Part shown: in pieces, positions 5,669 through 5,957 of the stretch
Position numbering within the stretch: the stretch's first letter is position 1
How the letters are laid out: each line of letters opens with the position of its first letter
Source of the DNA: an uncultured Synergistia bacterium
Lineage (GTDB): Bacteria > Eremiobacterota > SpSt-956 > JAKJGF01
DNA length: 5,957 nt
Reading direction: 5' to 3'
Assembly: GCA_937888925.1 (NCBI GenBank)
Contig: CALARM010000012.1
Coordinates: 1 to 5,957, forward strand
Notes under the pieces: generated by a model
The model's input: only the letters and a program-made list of their open reading frames with translations
Database searches by the model: none
What the model was told of the DNA's origin: nothing
Program-made: the position numbers and the translations under genes

Positions 5669-5957
5669 TATATATTTATAGGTACAGAAGAACGTTTCTG
5701 TGCCGTGTCAAGTGTTATTGCACCTGATGTGACAAGTTCTTTTAGAGACTCATCCATAGTTCTCATACCGATGGATCTGCCCGATAAAATCACAGATGAT
5801 AGCTGTGATGTCTTACCTTCACGTATTAAATTTCCCATGGCAGGTGTGTTAATAAGTACTTCTACTGCAGCACATCTTCCGCTCCCTCCAGCTTTTTCCA
5901 GGAGTATCTGTGCCACTACTGCTTTTAAAGACACAGATATCATTGATCTTATCTGTC
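5668..5957 (-). CDS. pilT: Type IV pilus retraction ATPase PilT, C-terminal part
   Basis: The frame enters from the right edge and ends with TAG at 5670-5668, showing the last 95 residues. They match the C-terminal domain of PilT-type hexameric ATPases, which power pilus retraction at the inner membrane. Recognisable blocks in order are Q-I-R-S-M with V-S-L-K-A-V-V-A-Q-I-L-L, then V-E-V-L-I-N-T-P-A-M, then N-L-I-R-E-G-K-T-S-Q-L, then G-M-R-T-M-D-E-S-L-K-E-L. The AIRNLIRE motif, known to be needed for PilT function in Pseudomonas, reads A-M-G-N-L-I-R-E, with the first Arg replaced by Gly. The Walker motifs lie outside the window, so activity cannot be judged, and a PilU-type paralogue is not excluded. 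Confidence 0.9.
   Translation of the reverse strand, partial: QIRSMISVSLKAVVAQILLEKAGGSGRCAAVEVLINTPAMGNLIREGKTSQLSSVILSGRSIGMRTMDESLKELVTSGAITLDTAQKRSSVPINI

Overview
The window is a gene-dense, AT-rich stretch of bacterial chromosome. It suggests a diderm bacterium with type IV pili: it holds a PilT-type retraction ATPase (C-terminus only), a PilB/GspE-family protein, a stand-alone CheY-like response regulator, a small histidine-kinase-like protein, a leucyl aminopeptidase and a predicted lipoprotein. Codon use favours ATA and AGA. Several gaps carry short GC-rich or inverted repeats of a kind common in uncultivated lineages. I cannot name the phylum from the sequence.

Layout, right to left along the minus strand: the 3' end of pilT (5957-5668); a 69-bp gap filled by an inverted repeat; pepA (5598-4084); a 127-bp AT-rich gap; a CheY-like regulator (3956-3567); then, one base after its stop codon, a PilB/GspE homologue (3565-1841), followed by a rho-independent terminator (1773-1751). 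A histidine-kinase-like gene (1054-1752, plus strand) converges on this operon, and its stop codon lies inside the terminator. A 177-bp gap with interleaved divergent promoter candidates separates it from a leftward pair: a CxxCxxCC cysteine-cluster protein (876-358) and a lipoprotein that runs off the left edge (343 to 1).

The main observation concerns two proteins of nucleotide-using families that lie side by side. Both have intact full-length frames and well-kept scaffolds, but their nucleotide-handling motifs are lost. The PilB homologue keeps the MshEN-like N-terminal region and the four zinc-site cysteines. It has lost the Walker A lysine, the Walker B glutamate and the histidine-box histidines. 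The kinase homologue keeps a textbook phosphoacceptor histidine box (H22) but has lost key N, G1 and G2 box residues. The response regulator between them is canonical (D52, S82, K104). My inference is a non-catalytic regulatory module for type IV pili: a histidine phosphotransfer protein, a CheY-like receiver and a pseudo-ATPase that may act on the true motor ATPases. This is a hypothesis from motif reading.

The kinase-like gene is also bracketed by directly repeated arrays of the heptamer CGCGTCA (1009-1038 and 1811-1834), with one inverted copy near 885, so it may be a discrete cassette.
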